DNA from: Methanobacteriota archaeon | Lineage (GTDB): Archaea > Thermoplasmatota > Poseidoniia > Poseidoniales > Thalassarchaeaceae | DNA length: 7,530 nt | NCBI GenBank assembly: GCA_002727275.1 | Contig: PBWO01000011.1 | Location: 22,859-30,388 of the forward strand | Direction of reading: 5' to 3' | Shown here: positions 1 through 5,580 of the stretch, one piece after another | How the letters are laid out: every line of letters begins with the position of its first letter | Numbering within the stretch: the stretch's first letter is position 1 | Position numbers and translations under genes: made by a program | Notes under the pieces: model-generated | What the model saw: only the letters and a program-made list of their open reading frames with translations | Databases searched by the model: none | Told to the model about the DNA's origin: nothing

Positions 1-639
1 ATGAAGCCAGTTCGTACAATTTCTACTCAGACCAACAGAGAGCTGGGTACCCGTAGAGGAGCTCCGATAGGATGCAAGGTTACGATTCGTGACGGTAACT
101 CAATCAAATCCTTCCTCAAGGATGCATTCTGGGTTCGCCAGAATACCCTTCCTTCGTACAACTTTGACGCTTCAGGAAACCTGTCCTTTGGAATTTCCGA
201 CTACACAGACTTCCCAGATCAGAAATATGATCCAGACATAGGAATTTTTGGAATGGACATCAATGTAGTTCTGGAAAGACCCGGCCACAGAGTCTCCAGA
301 AGGAGGCAGCAGTCAAGAAGAGTTTCTGCCAGCCATCGCGTTGGTCCAGAAGAATCCAGAGCATGGTTCTCGAAAATATACAATCTGGAGATAGTCGGAT
401 ATGAGGATCAAGATGGAGATGACGAAATTGATGTCCCTGTTGATGAACTTCCAGATAACATCAAGCAAGCCGTTGAAGCTTCCGTACCTGGTGGCAAAAT
501 AACAGAAGCTGAACTTGAGATGGAAGATGGCCAGCAAGTCTACGAGGTCACAGTCGAAAAAGACGGCCAGGAGTTTGAGGTTGAAGTTTCCAAGGATGGA
601 GAAGTATTGGAAGTAGAACTCGAGGAAGAGGAGGAGTGA
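1..639 (+). CDS. rpl5: Large-subunit ribosomal protein uL5 (5'-truncated) with C-terminal PepSY-like domain
   Basis: uL5 binds 5S rRNA in the central protuberance of the large subunit and touches P-site tRNA. Visible residues 1-133 match the archaeal family: the KPVRT start of the conserved region, GAPIGCKVTIR (20-30), the KYDPDIGIFGMD block (75-86) and LERPGHRVSRRR (91-102). The ATG at position 1 is an internal codon: archaeal uL5 normally has about 40-50 more residues before KPVRT, so the true start lies outside the window. Residues about 146-207 are an extra domain resembling PepSY: ELPDNIKQAVEASVPGGKI, then alternating strands of the form YEVTVEKDGQEFEVEV and a DGEVLEVE ending, followed by a poly-Glu tail. 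PepSY domains are usually found in secreted or membrane proteins, so this fusion is unusual. The GAGGAG codons of the tail also serve as the Shine-Dalgarno site of the next gene. Confidence 0.95.
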   Translation: MKPVRTISTQTNRELGTRRGAPIGCKVTIRDGNSIKSFLKDAFWVRQNTLPSYNFDASGNLSFGISDYTDFPDQKYDPDIGIFGMDINVVLERPGHRVSRRRQQSRRVSASHRVGPEESRAWFSKIYNLEIVGYEDQDGDDEIDVPVDELPDNIKQAVEASVPGGKITEAELEMEDGQQVYEVTVEKDGQEFEVEVSKDGEVLEVELEEEEE

Positions 640-644
640 TTTAG

Positions 645-797
645 ATGGCACACGATCATGGCAAGGAAATTGGTCGCTCAAATGGCTGCCGACGTTGTGG
701 CCGCAAGCGCGGAATGATTCGCAGACATGGACTGAGGCTGTGCAGACAATGTTTCAGAGATGTCGCTCCAGATATCGGATTCAAGAAGTACTCATGA
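645..797 (+). CDS. rps14: Small-subunit ribosomal protein uS14, zinc-binding form
   Basis: This 50-residue gene encodes uS14, a small protein of the 30S head. It reads MAHDHGKEIGRSNGC onward, with four cysteines in two CxxC pairs (C15/C18 and C33/C36) that form the zinc site of the short archaeal type. The conserved block GLRLCRQCFRD (29-39) and the GFKKYS end fit the family, whose archaeal members are about 50-56 residues. The start is the ATG at 645, with GAGGAG at 631-636 placed 8 bases upstream, inside the last codons of uL5. It lies 5 bases after the uL5 stop. The N-terminus is slightly His-rich (HDH), a minor oddity. Confidence 0.95.
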   Translation: MAHDHGKEIGRSNGCRRCGRKRGMIRRHGLRLCRQCFRDVAPDIGFKKYS

Positions 798-808
798 GGT
801 GAAAAGAA

Positions 809-1198
809 ATGCAGTTTGACCCAATTAGCGACGCCTTCACCCGCATTTTCAATGCGGAGCAAGCCGGTCACTACGAGGTGACCGTCAATCCGGCCAGCAA
901 GATGCTAGGCAACATGCTTGATATCATGCAGGCCTCGAACTACATCGGCGAGTATCAGAAGCTTGAGAACGGACGAGGAGGCTCGTTCAGAATCGAACTT
1001 ATCGGTGCAATCAACCGCTGCGGAGTTATCAAACCGAGATACTCGGTGAAGCGCTCCGACTACGAGAAGTGGGAGTCAAGATATCTGCCAGCCAGAGATC
1101 TTGGCCTACTAATTCTGACTACCAATCAAGGCGTCATGAACCACTATGACGCGAAGAAGGAGAGAGTCGGCGGACGACTTCTCGCATACATATTCTAA
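809..1198 (+). CDS. rps8: Small-subunit ribosomal protein uS8
   Basis: uS8 is a primary 16S rRNA-binding protein of the central domain (helix 21) needed for 30S assembly. The 129 residues are full length for archaea (about 130). Recognisable parts are the N-terminal DPISDAFTRIFNA segment, IKPRYSVKRSDYEKWESRYLPARDLGLLILTT in the C-terminal half, and the typical GGRLLAYIF end. An AGGTGA Shine-Dalgarno at 797-802 overlaps the uS14 stop and lies 6 bases before the ATG. It is part of the same transcript as its neighbours, and I see nothing unusual in it. Confidence 0.96.
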   Translation: MQFDPISDAFTRIFNAEQAGHYEVTVNPASKMLGNMLDIMQASNYIGEYQKLENGRGGSFRIELIGAINRCGVIKPRYSVKRSDYEKWESRYLPARDLGLLILTTNQGVMNHYDAKKERVGGRLLAYIF

Positions 1199-1213
1199 GG
1201 AGGAGGGAGATAA

Positions 1214-1765
1214 ATGCCGAAACTTGACCACATCTCGCACCGAATCAACTTGCCCGAGGGGGTAGGCGCGAGCATGAATGGCAACACTGTGACGCTGGCC
1301 AAGGAAGGACAATCATTGTCCAGAGAGTTCCGCCACCAAAGTGTTGAGATTAGACAAGCAGAATCTACCATCGAGGTCTTCTGTAATCTGCCCCGTCGCG
1401 CTGACAAGGCGATTGCAGGAACTTGGGCTGCCCACTTGAGGAACATGGTCAGAGGCGTGGACGAGGGCTTCGAGTACCGCTTGAAGGCAGTTTTCAGTCA
1501 CTTCCCAATGAGTCTCAAGGTCGAAGGGCAGAAATTCACAATCACAAATCTGTTCGGGGAGAAGGTTCCGAGAGTAGCAAAGCTGCCTTGGACTCCTGCT
1601 GAAGTTGAAGTCAGAGTCGAGAACAAGACGGACGTACTAGTCAAGGGTGCCGACCGCGAGAAGGTAGGGCAAACAGCAGCAAACATAGAACGAGCATGCA
1701 AAATCAAGAAGCGAGACAGAAGAGTGTTCCAAGATGGAATATACATCGTCTCAAAGGGAGCGTGA
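1214..1765 (+). CDS. rpl6: Large-subunit ribosomal protein uL6
   Basis: uL6 binds 23S rRNA domain VI near the sarcin-ricin loop and the factor-binding site. The 183 residues match the archaeal length of about 180 and show the two-repeat fold. Conserved parts include MVRGVDEGFEYRLKAVFSHFP (about 76-96), the VRVENKTDVLVKGADREKVGQTAANIE region (about 137-163) and the C-terminal motif RDRRVFQDGIYIV (168-180). A strong GGAGGAGGG Shine-Dalgarno at 1199-1207 directly follows the uS8 stop and supports the ATG at 1214. The gap to uS8 is 15 bases, the largest within the ribosomal block. Confidence 0.96.
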   Translation: MPKLDHISHRINLPEGVGASMNGNTVTLAKEGQSLSREFRHQSVEIRQAESTIEVFCNLPRRADKAIAGTWAAHLRNMVRGVDEGFEYRLKAVFSHFPMSLKVEGQKFTITNLFGEKVPRVAKLPWTPAEVEVRVENKTDVLVKGADREKVGQTAANIERACKIKKRDRRVFQDGIYIVSKGA

Positions 1766-1769
1766 AAAT

Positions 1770-2438
1770 ATGGCAGAATATGAATCACTTACCGTCGCTG
1801 AGTTGAAGGATTTGCTCCGTGAGCGCGAACTACCTGTCTCGGGCAAGAAGGCTGAGCTAATTGCAAGACTGGAGGAGCACGACTCCTCGGATGCCGTGGA
1901 ACAGCCTGCCGAAGAGGTGGAGGAAGTGGAGGACGACTTCGAAGACGACGACTTCGAAGACGAAACAGATGACGATTTCTTCGACGACGAGTGGGATGAC
2001 TTCCACGTTGCCCGTCAGAAGCCCGTACTCGACGACTCTACAGTTGCCGATATCGCTGTACTCAATTCGCAGAAGAAGAAGCAGCCCGCCTTCATAAGGC
2101 AGGAGTGGTTCAGGTACAGGAGACTCTCGAAGACTGGCTGGAGGAAGCCGAAAGGTATGCAGTCCAGTCAGAGAGTGAACCGCAAGTACAGATCACCTAT
2201 GGCAAGAGTTGGCTACCGTAAGATTTCGTCCGTCAGAGGATTACACCCATCTGGGTTTGAGGAGGTCATGGTGCACAAGCCAGCCGACCTCGATGGAATC
2301 GACCCCGAGCGTCAGGCAGTCCGCATCGGCGCTAGGGTGGGCAACAGGAAGAGGGCACAGATTCATGACAGAGCTGATGACCTTGGTCTGAGGGTACTGA
2401 ACAGAAGACGCTTCCAGCGCAAGGGGGATATGCAATGA
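1770..2438 (+). CDS. rpl32e: Large-subunit ribosomal protein eL32 with N-terminal SAP-like domain and acidic linker
   Basis: eL32 is an archaeal/eukaryotic large-subunit protein. The conserved core starts near residue 105: PAFIRQEWFRYRRL, SVRGLHPSGFEEVMVHKPADL, then QAVRIGARVGNRKRAQI and a DLGLRVLN end. The roughly 100 residues before it are extra. Residues 5-37 (ESLTVAELKDLLRERELPVSG and KKAELIARLEEH) fit the SAP helix-extended-helix motif, usually a nucleic-acid-binding element. Residues 41-78 are a very acidic Asp/Glu/Phe linker. The ATG at 1770 is chosen over one at 1734 because the latter lies inside uL6, while 1770 has GGGAG at 1756-1760 with 9-base spacing and begins the SAP motif at once. 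It follows uL6 by 4 bases and overlaps eL19. Haloarchaeal eL32 also has an N-terminal extension, but of a different kind as far as I recall. Confidence 0.95.
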   Translation: MAEYESLTVAELKDLLRERELPVSGKKAELIARLEEHDSSDAVEQPAEEVEEVEDDFEDDDFEDETDDDFFDDEWDDFHVARQKPVLDDSTVADIAVLNSQKKKQPAFIRQEWFRYRRLSKTGWRKPKGMQSSQRVNRKYRSPMARVGYRKISSVRGLHPSGFEEVMVHKPADLDGIDPERQAVRIGARVGNRKRAQIHDRADDLGLRVLNRRRFQRKGDMQ

Positions 2439-2911
2439 TGATCACAAACCAGCGCAGGATGGCTGCCCAGATACTATCTCAGAAGGAGGGCAGGAATGTC
2501 GGAGTACACAGAGTCTGGATTCACCCAGACTATCTGGATGAGATTTCCAGTGCCGTCCAGAAGGACGACATCCGAGAGTTGATTGAGGAGGGCCTAATCA
2601 AGGCCAAGCCAATCAAGGGCACCAGTCGTGCGAGAGCTAGGAAGGCAGATGCCCAGAGGGCGAAGGGCCGTCGCAAGGGACAAGGTTCCCGAAAGGGTAG
2701 TGCCAACTCCAGGAACCCCAAGAAGCAACGCTGGATGAGCCTGATTAGAGCCCAGAGGAGGGAACTCAAGGAACTCCGCTCCAGCGAGCAACTCACTCCT
2801 TCTCAGTATCGCTACTACTACCGCAAGGCAAAGGGAGGATCATACCGTTCAGTCGCTCACATGCGCTCGAACATGGAACTCGATGGAATCACACTAGGGG
2901 GTGATGAGTGA
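2435..2911 (+). CDS. rpl19e: Large-subunit ribosomal protein eL19
   Basis: eL19 is a long helical archaeal/eukaryotic protein that forms an intersubunit bridge and reaches toward the tunnel-exit side of the large subunit. The 158 residues cover the whole family pattern: N-terminal QRRMAAQILS, VGVHRVWIHPDYLDEI, DDIRELIEEGLIKAKPIKGTSRARARK, the basic GRRKGQGSRKGSANSR stretch, and YYRKAKGGSYRSVAHMRS near the end. The ATG at 2435 overlaps the eL32 stop in an ATGA arrangement, and GGGGG at 2423-2427 is 7 bases upstream. A second ATG at 2438 is an alternative that would shorten the protein by one residue. A short acidic tail follows the conserved end. Confidence 0.95.
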   Translation: MMITNQRRMAAQILSQKEGRNVGVHRVWIHPDYLDEISSAVQKDDIRELIEEGLIKAKPIKGTSRARARKADAQRAKGRRKGQGSRKGSANSRNPKKQRWMSLIRAQRRELKELRSSEQLTPSQYRYYYRKAKGGSYRSVAHMRSNMELDGITLGGDE

Positions 2912-3423
2912 TGGCACACGGAAAGAGTCAGAGACTTAGATTCAAGCGAAGGCGCAACGGTAAGACAGACTACAGAAGGAGGCTCAGAATGCTCAGAGGA
3001 GGAACTCCTCGAGCGATTGTAAGAGTTTCCAACACTCAAGTTGTCTGCCAGTTGGCGCAATTCAACCCAGACGGCGACAAGATAGTTGCTTCAGTCAGAG
3101 GCAGCAACTTGGCCGCCTATGGTTGGCCTGCTGACGCATCTACAAAGTCAGTCCCAGCCTGCTACGTAGCCGGGTATGCTCTTGGCAAGTCGGCACTGTC
3201 TGCCGGACATGACAGCGCAATCCTCGACATAGGTCTAGCCTCCTCGTCTCCTGGAAGCCGTATCTTCGCCGCCCTCAAGGGAATGGTGGATGCAGGATTA
3301 GATGTGCCTCACGGAGAAGGCATCATGCCTTCAGACGACAGAGTCAACGGAGCACACATCAACGACTCACTAGCTGCAGCAGTCGAGGCTGCAAAGAATG
3401 CGATAGAGGAGGCATCAGGATGA
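2911..3423 (+). CDS. rpl18: Large-subunit ribosomal protein uL18
   Basis: uL18 binds 5S rRNA and, with uL5, anchors it in the central protuberance. The 170 residues show the archaeal pattern: basic N-terminus RLRFKRRRNGKTDYRRRLRM, RAIVRVSNTQVVCQLAQF, VRGSNLAAYGW, the GYALGKSAL helix, and a C-terminal HGEGIMPSDDRVNGAHI segment. The ATG at 2911 shares one base with the eL19 stop (TGATG). A GTG at 2908 is in frame one codon earlier, but the ATG is better placed, 6 bases after the GGGGGTGA site that ends at 2904. Length is near the lower end for archaea. Confidence 0.94.
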   Translation: MAHGKSQRLRFKRRRNGKTDYRRRLRMLRGGTPRAIVRVSNTQVVCQLAQFNPDGDKIVASVRGSNLAAYGWPADASTKSVPACYVAGYALGKSALSAGHDSAILDIGLASSSPGSRIFAALKGMVDAGLDVPHGEGIMPSDDRVNGAHINDSLAAAVEAAKNAIEEASG

Positions 3424-4202
3424 GCGAAGAGCAAACAGAGCAGACTGAAGACACCCCGGATGTTCCAGAAGTTCTAGCCCCTGGGTTAGCAATGGCACTT
3501 GCCCCTCCCGAAGAGCAGCAAGAGACACGCCGCCGTGGCCCCGATCCATTAGCAGGACTCAGAGCATGGCAGCCGAGAACAAGGCTCGGCCGCATGGTCA
3601 TGAATGGACAGGTTCACACCTATGAGCAGGCAATCTCTTCTGGCCTCCCAATCAGAGAAGTCGAGATAGTCGATGCACTTCTGCCAGACTTGGAGGACGA
3701 TGTTCTATCGGTCAACATGATTCAGAGAATGACTGACTCGGGTCGCAGAGTCCGCTTCAATGTCCTTTGCGTAGTCGGAAATTCGGATGGCTACGTTGGT
3801 TTATCTATCTGCAAGGGTAAGGAGGTAGCGAGCACGATTCGCAAGGCTATTGACAAGGCCAAGTTGAACCTAATTCCAGTAATGAGAGGAAATGGTTCTT
3901 GGGAATCCTCAGAGGGCCCTGGTAACAGTATACCGTTCAAGGTCACAGGTCGCTCAGGCTCGACCCGAGTCACGCTGATGCCAGCCCCAGCGGGCAAGGG
4001 ACTGGTAATTGGTGACTATGGTCGCAGAGTACTTACTCTAGCCGGTATCACCGATGTGTGGTCGCGCTCAGCCGGCCAGACTCGCACTACTATCAACTTC
4101 GCCAAAGCTACATACAACGCTCTAGTTGAGCTCAACCGAACCAGAATCACCGATGCTGACAGGAAGAGGCTCAACATCATTGAAGGGAGGAATATTGGAT
4201 GA
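3420..4202 (+). CDS. rps5: Small-subunit ribosomal protein uS5 with acidic N-terminal extension
   Basis: uS5 lines the mRNA entry tunnel and helps decoding accuracy. The 260 residues are longer than most archaeal forms (about 210-240) because of an acidic, Pro-rich extension in residues 1-38. The conserved protein starts near WQPRTRLGRMV (50-60). The dsRBD-like N-domain follows, with LPIREVEIVDALLPDLEDDVL (76-96) and MTDSGRRVRFNVLCVVGNSDGYVG (104-127). The C-domain has FKVTGRSGSTRVTLMPAPAGKGL (173-195) and GQTRTTINFAKATYNAL (219-235). The stretch 158-172 reads NGSWESSEGPGNSIP, where many archaeal uS5 proteins have a Cys-rich GCGSWECGCG-type segment; those cysteines are absent. It overlaps uL18 by ATGA, with GAGGAGG at 3406-3412. 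Confidence 0.95.
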   Translation: MSEEQTEQTEDTPDVPEVLAPGLAMALAPPEEQQETRRRGPDPLAGLRAWQPRTRLGRMVMNGQVHTYEQAISSGLPIREVEIVDALLPDLEDDVLSVNMIQRMTDSGRRVRFNVLCVVGNSDGYVGLSICKGKEVASTIRKAIDKAKLNLIPVMRGNGSWESSEGPGNSIPFKVTGRSGSTRVTLMPAPAGKGLVIGDYGRRVLTLAGITDVWSRSAGQTRTTINFAKATYNALVELNRTRITDADRKRLNIIEGRNIG

Positions 4203-4669
4203 CCTTCCTAGTAATCAGAGTCCGCAGCGACCGCGGTGTCAAGCCGAAGATTAGGGACACTATGTCCATGCTCAACTTGACCAGAGTGAACCACGCAGTA
4301 CTGATTCCCGATACACCTGCTTACGCTGGTATGCTGCACAAGGCCAAGGACTACATCACCTGGGGGGAAGTTGATGCCGACACCATTGCTACACTAATCT
4401 CAGAGCGTGGCCGATTGGTCGGCGATAAGCCCGTGACCAACTCTTCAGTAAAGTCTGGTAGCGATTACTCTACAATCAAGGCAGTGTCTAAGGCAATAGC
4501 CTCTGGAGATGCCGGAACAGGAGACATTGACGGCATGAAGCCGGTTTTCAGACTACATCCGCCACGTGGCCCTAAGGGCTGGGGCGGAATCAAGCGTAGC
4601 TTCACTGTAGGAGGGGCACTTGGCTTCAGAGGAGAGGCAATCGCCGACTTGGCTGGAAGGATGATTTGA
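4199..4669 (+). CDS. rpl30: Large-subunit ribosomal protein uL30
   Basis: uL30 is a large-subunit protein; the archaeal form is about 155 residues, against about 60 in bacteria, and this 156-residue protein is the long form. The N-terminal ferredoxin-like core (FLVIRVRSDRGVKPKIRDTMSMLNL) is followed by NHAVLIPDTPAYAGMLHKAKDYITWGEV. The archaeal C-terminal segment has FRLHPPRGPKGWGGIKRSFTVGGALGFRGEAI. The ATG overlaps the uS5 stop (ATGA at 4199-4202), and GGGAGG at 4185-4190 lies 8 bases upstream. Nothing looks broken or unusual. Confidence 0.95.
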   Translation: MTFLVIRVRSDRGVKPKIRDTMSMLNLTRVNHAVLIPDTPAYAGMLHKAKDYITWGEVDADTIATLISERGRLVGDKPVTNSSVKSGSDYSTIKAVSKAIASGDAGTGDIDGMKPVFRLHPPRGPKGWGGIKRSFTVGGALGFRGEAIADLAGRMI

Positions 4670-4678
4670 GGGATTTCT

Positions 4679-5107
4679 ATGGTATCTAGAACAAATAAGT
4701 TCCGAGGACGCAGCCGCTATCACGGCCGTGGCAAGAAGGCCGGCCGTGGCGCAGGTAAGAGGGGTGGTCGCGGTAATGCCGGTATCAACAAGCACAGACT
4801 CATGACTCGACTCAAGTACATGCCAAGACACTGGGGGATGTACGGGTTCAACCGCCACCCAAGCCTGAGAAATGTCAACGTGACCATAAATCTCGAAGAT
4901 ACAGCCAAGTTGGCTGAGGGCGATTCTATCGACCTTGGAGGACTGGGTTACGACAAGTTGCTCGGAAAGGGCAGCGTAAAGAGCGCCCTGCACGTCACTG
5001 TCCCAGAAGCTAGCGCCCGAGCAATCGAGAAGATCGAAGCCGCAGGAGGGTCCGTCACCTTGGAAGGCGGCGACGACGATGACTGGGGCGAGTGGGAAGA
5101 GGAGTGA
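4679..5107 (+). CDS. rpl15: Large-subunit ribosomal protein uL15 with acidic C-terminal tail
   Basis: uL15 is a 23S-binding protein whose basic, Gly-rich N-terminal tail threads into the subunit interior. The 142 residues are full length for archaea. The N-terminus has HGRGKKAGRGAGKRGGRGNAG (15-35), followed by MPRHWGMYGFNRHPSL (48-63) and a globular part with LHVTVPEASARAIEKIEAAGG (104-124). The last 13 residues (GGDDDDWGEWEEE) are strongly acidic, which is not part of the usual core. The start is supported by GAGGGAT at 4668-4674, which overlaps the uL30 stop. The final GAG GAG TGA codons also provide the Shine-Dalgarno of the next gene, suggesting coupled translation into the SecY region. 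Confidence 0.95.
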   Translation: MVSRTNKFRGRSRYHGRGKKAGRGAGKRGGRGNAGINKHRLMTRLKYMPRHWGMYGFNRHPSLRNVNVTINLEDTAKLAEGDSIDLGGLGYDKLLGKGSVKSALHVTVPEASARAIEKIEAAGGSVTLEGGDDDDWGEWEEE

Positions 5108-5112
5108 TCTGA

Positions 5113-5568
5113 ATGGTTGAGCGTCGACCGAGCGGGCTTGGTCTGACGATAATGGCCACTGTATATTGGGGCGCTCTATTCTACTGGCTGAGAGACGACC
5201 TACTGGATGGCTCTGCCGATGAGCAGACCCGTGCTCTGAAGATGTTCCTTGTTTCCTTCCCGTATGTGGCCTATGTCATGTGGGCAACTATGACCGACCT
5301 ACCTGACAATATCAAGGAGATTCCATATCTAGGCAAGTCACTGAAGGGGATGATTTGGCTAGCATTTGTTCTTTCTTTAGCATACTGGGGATGGGTCGAC
5401 AAGGCCGCAGTAGGCTTCCTTCTAGTCGGGGTCGCGCTTCTAGGACTGGGCTCTGCTATGGCACTTACTTGCTTACTGTACTCTGGATCTGAATCAAGCC
5501 GTTTGTATGCACTATCCAGACTTGTAGACGTGTATCCTAGCATCACCAAGCCAGAGGGTCACGTCTGA
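5113..5568 (+). CDS. Four-helix membrane segment running in frame into the SecY N-terminal helix, ended by TGA
   Basis: The first 123 residues match no family I know. They show four hydrophobic segments at about 9-26, 43-61, 79-95 and 98-123. Charges fit both ends inside: a basic N-terminus, an acidic first loop and a Lys-bearing second loop. The last 20 or so residues (ALSRLVDVYPSITKPEGHV) are not part of an unknown gene: they match the cytosolic N-terminal helix of archaeal SecY, where KPEGHV-type motifs precede the first SecY membrane helix. The frame is the same as the downstream SecY body, separated only by the TGA at 5566-5568. So this is either an N-terminal extension of SecY or a separate small membrane protein whose end overlaps the true secY start, for example a TTG at 5503. 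The ATG at 5113 has GAGGAG at 5099-5104 and follows uL15 by 5 bases. Confidence 0.8.
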   Translation: MVERRPSGLGLTIMATVYWGALFYWLRDDLLDGSADEQTRALKMFLVSFPYVAYVMWATMTDLPDNIKEIPYLGKSLKGMIWLAFVLSLAYWGWVDKAAVGFLLVGVALLGLGSAMALTCLLYSGSESSRLYALSRLVDVYPSITKPEGHV

Positions 5569-5578
5569 TTCAATCAGA
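5564..5578. repeat. Perfect 15-base inverted repeat around the TGA
   Basis: The arms TCTGATT (5564-5570) and AATCAGA (5572-5578) are exact reverse complements around one C. As RNA this allows a 5-bp stem with a 5-base loop, with the UGA inside the stem. It may be chance, but it coincides exactly with the interrupted codon. Confidence 0.6.
5566..5568 (+). other. In-frame TGA interrupting the SecY reading frame
   Basis: The codon sits between KPEGHV and FNQKLWTTTL, two pieces that are contiguous in archaeal SecY proteins (compare the haloarchaeal pattern EGHVPFKRKL). Both flanks are in one frame, so a single codon change would restore continuity. In relatives the site holds a residue such as Pro, Ser, Thr or a basic residue; TCA or CGA is one substitution away. 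It could be a sequencing error, a cloned mutation, or a recoded stop. I see no selenocysteine context. Confidence 0.85.
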
Positions 5579-5580
5579 AG

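Noticed and set aside
1..3. ATG at position 1 as the true uL5 start
   Set aside because: Archaeal uL5 has an N-terminal section of roughly 40-50 residues before the KPVRT motif; the window simply begins at an internal Met codon.
1734..1769. Upstream ATG giving eL32 twelve more residues
   Set aside because: It lies inside the end of uL6, and the added residues do not resemble any eL32 or SAP start. The ATG at 1770 has a well-spaced GGGAG.
5293..5314. LPDNIK shared by the uL5 tail and the four-helix protein
   Set aside because: Six residues in unrelated contexts, with different codons at the DNA level; taken as coincidence rather than a repeat.
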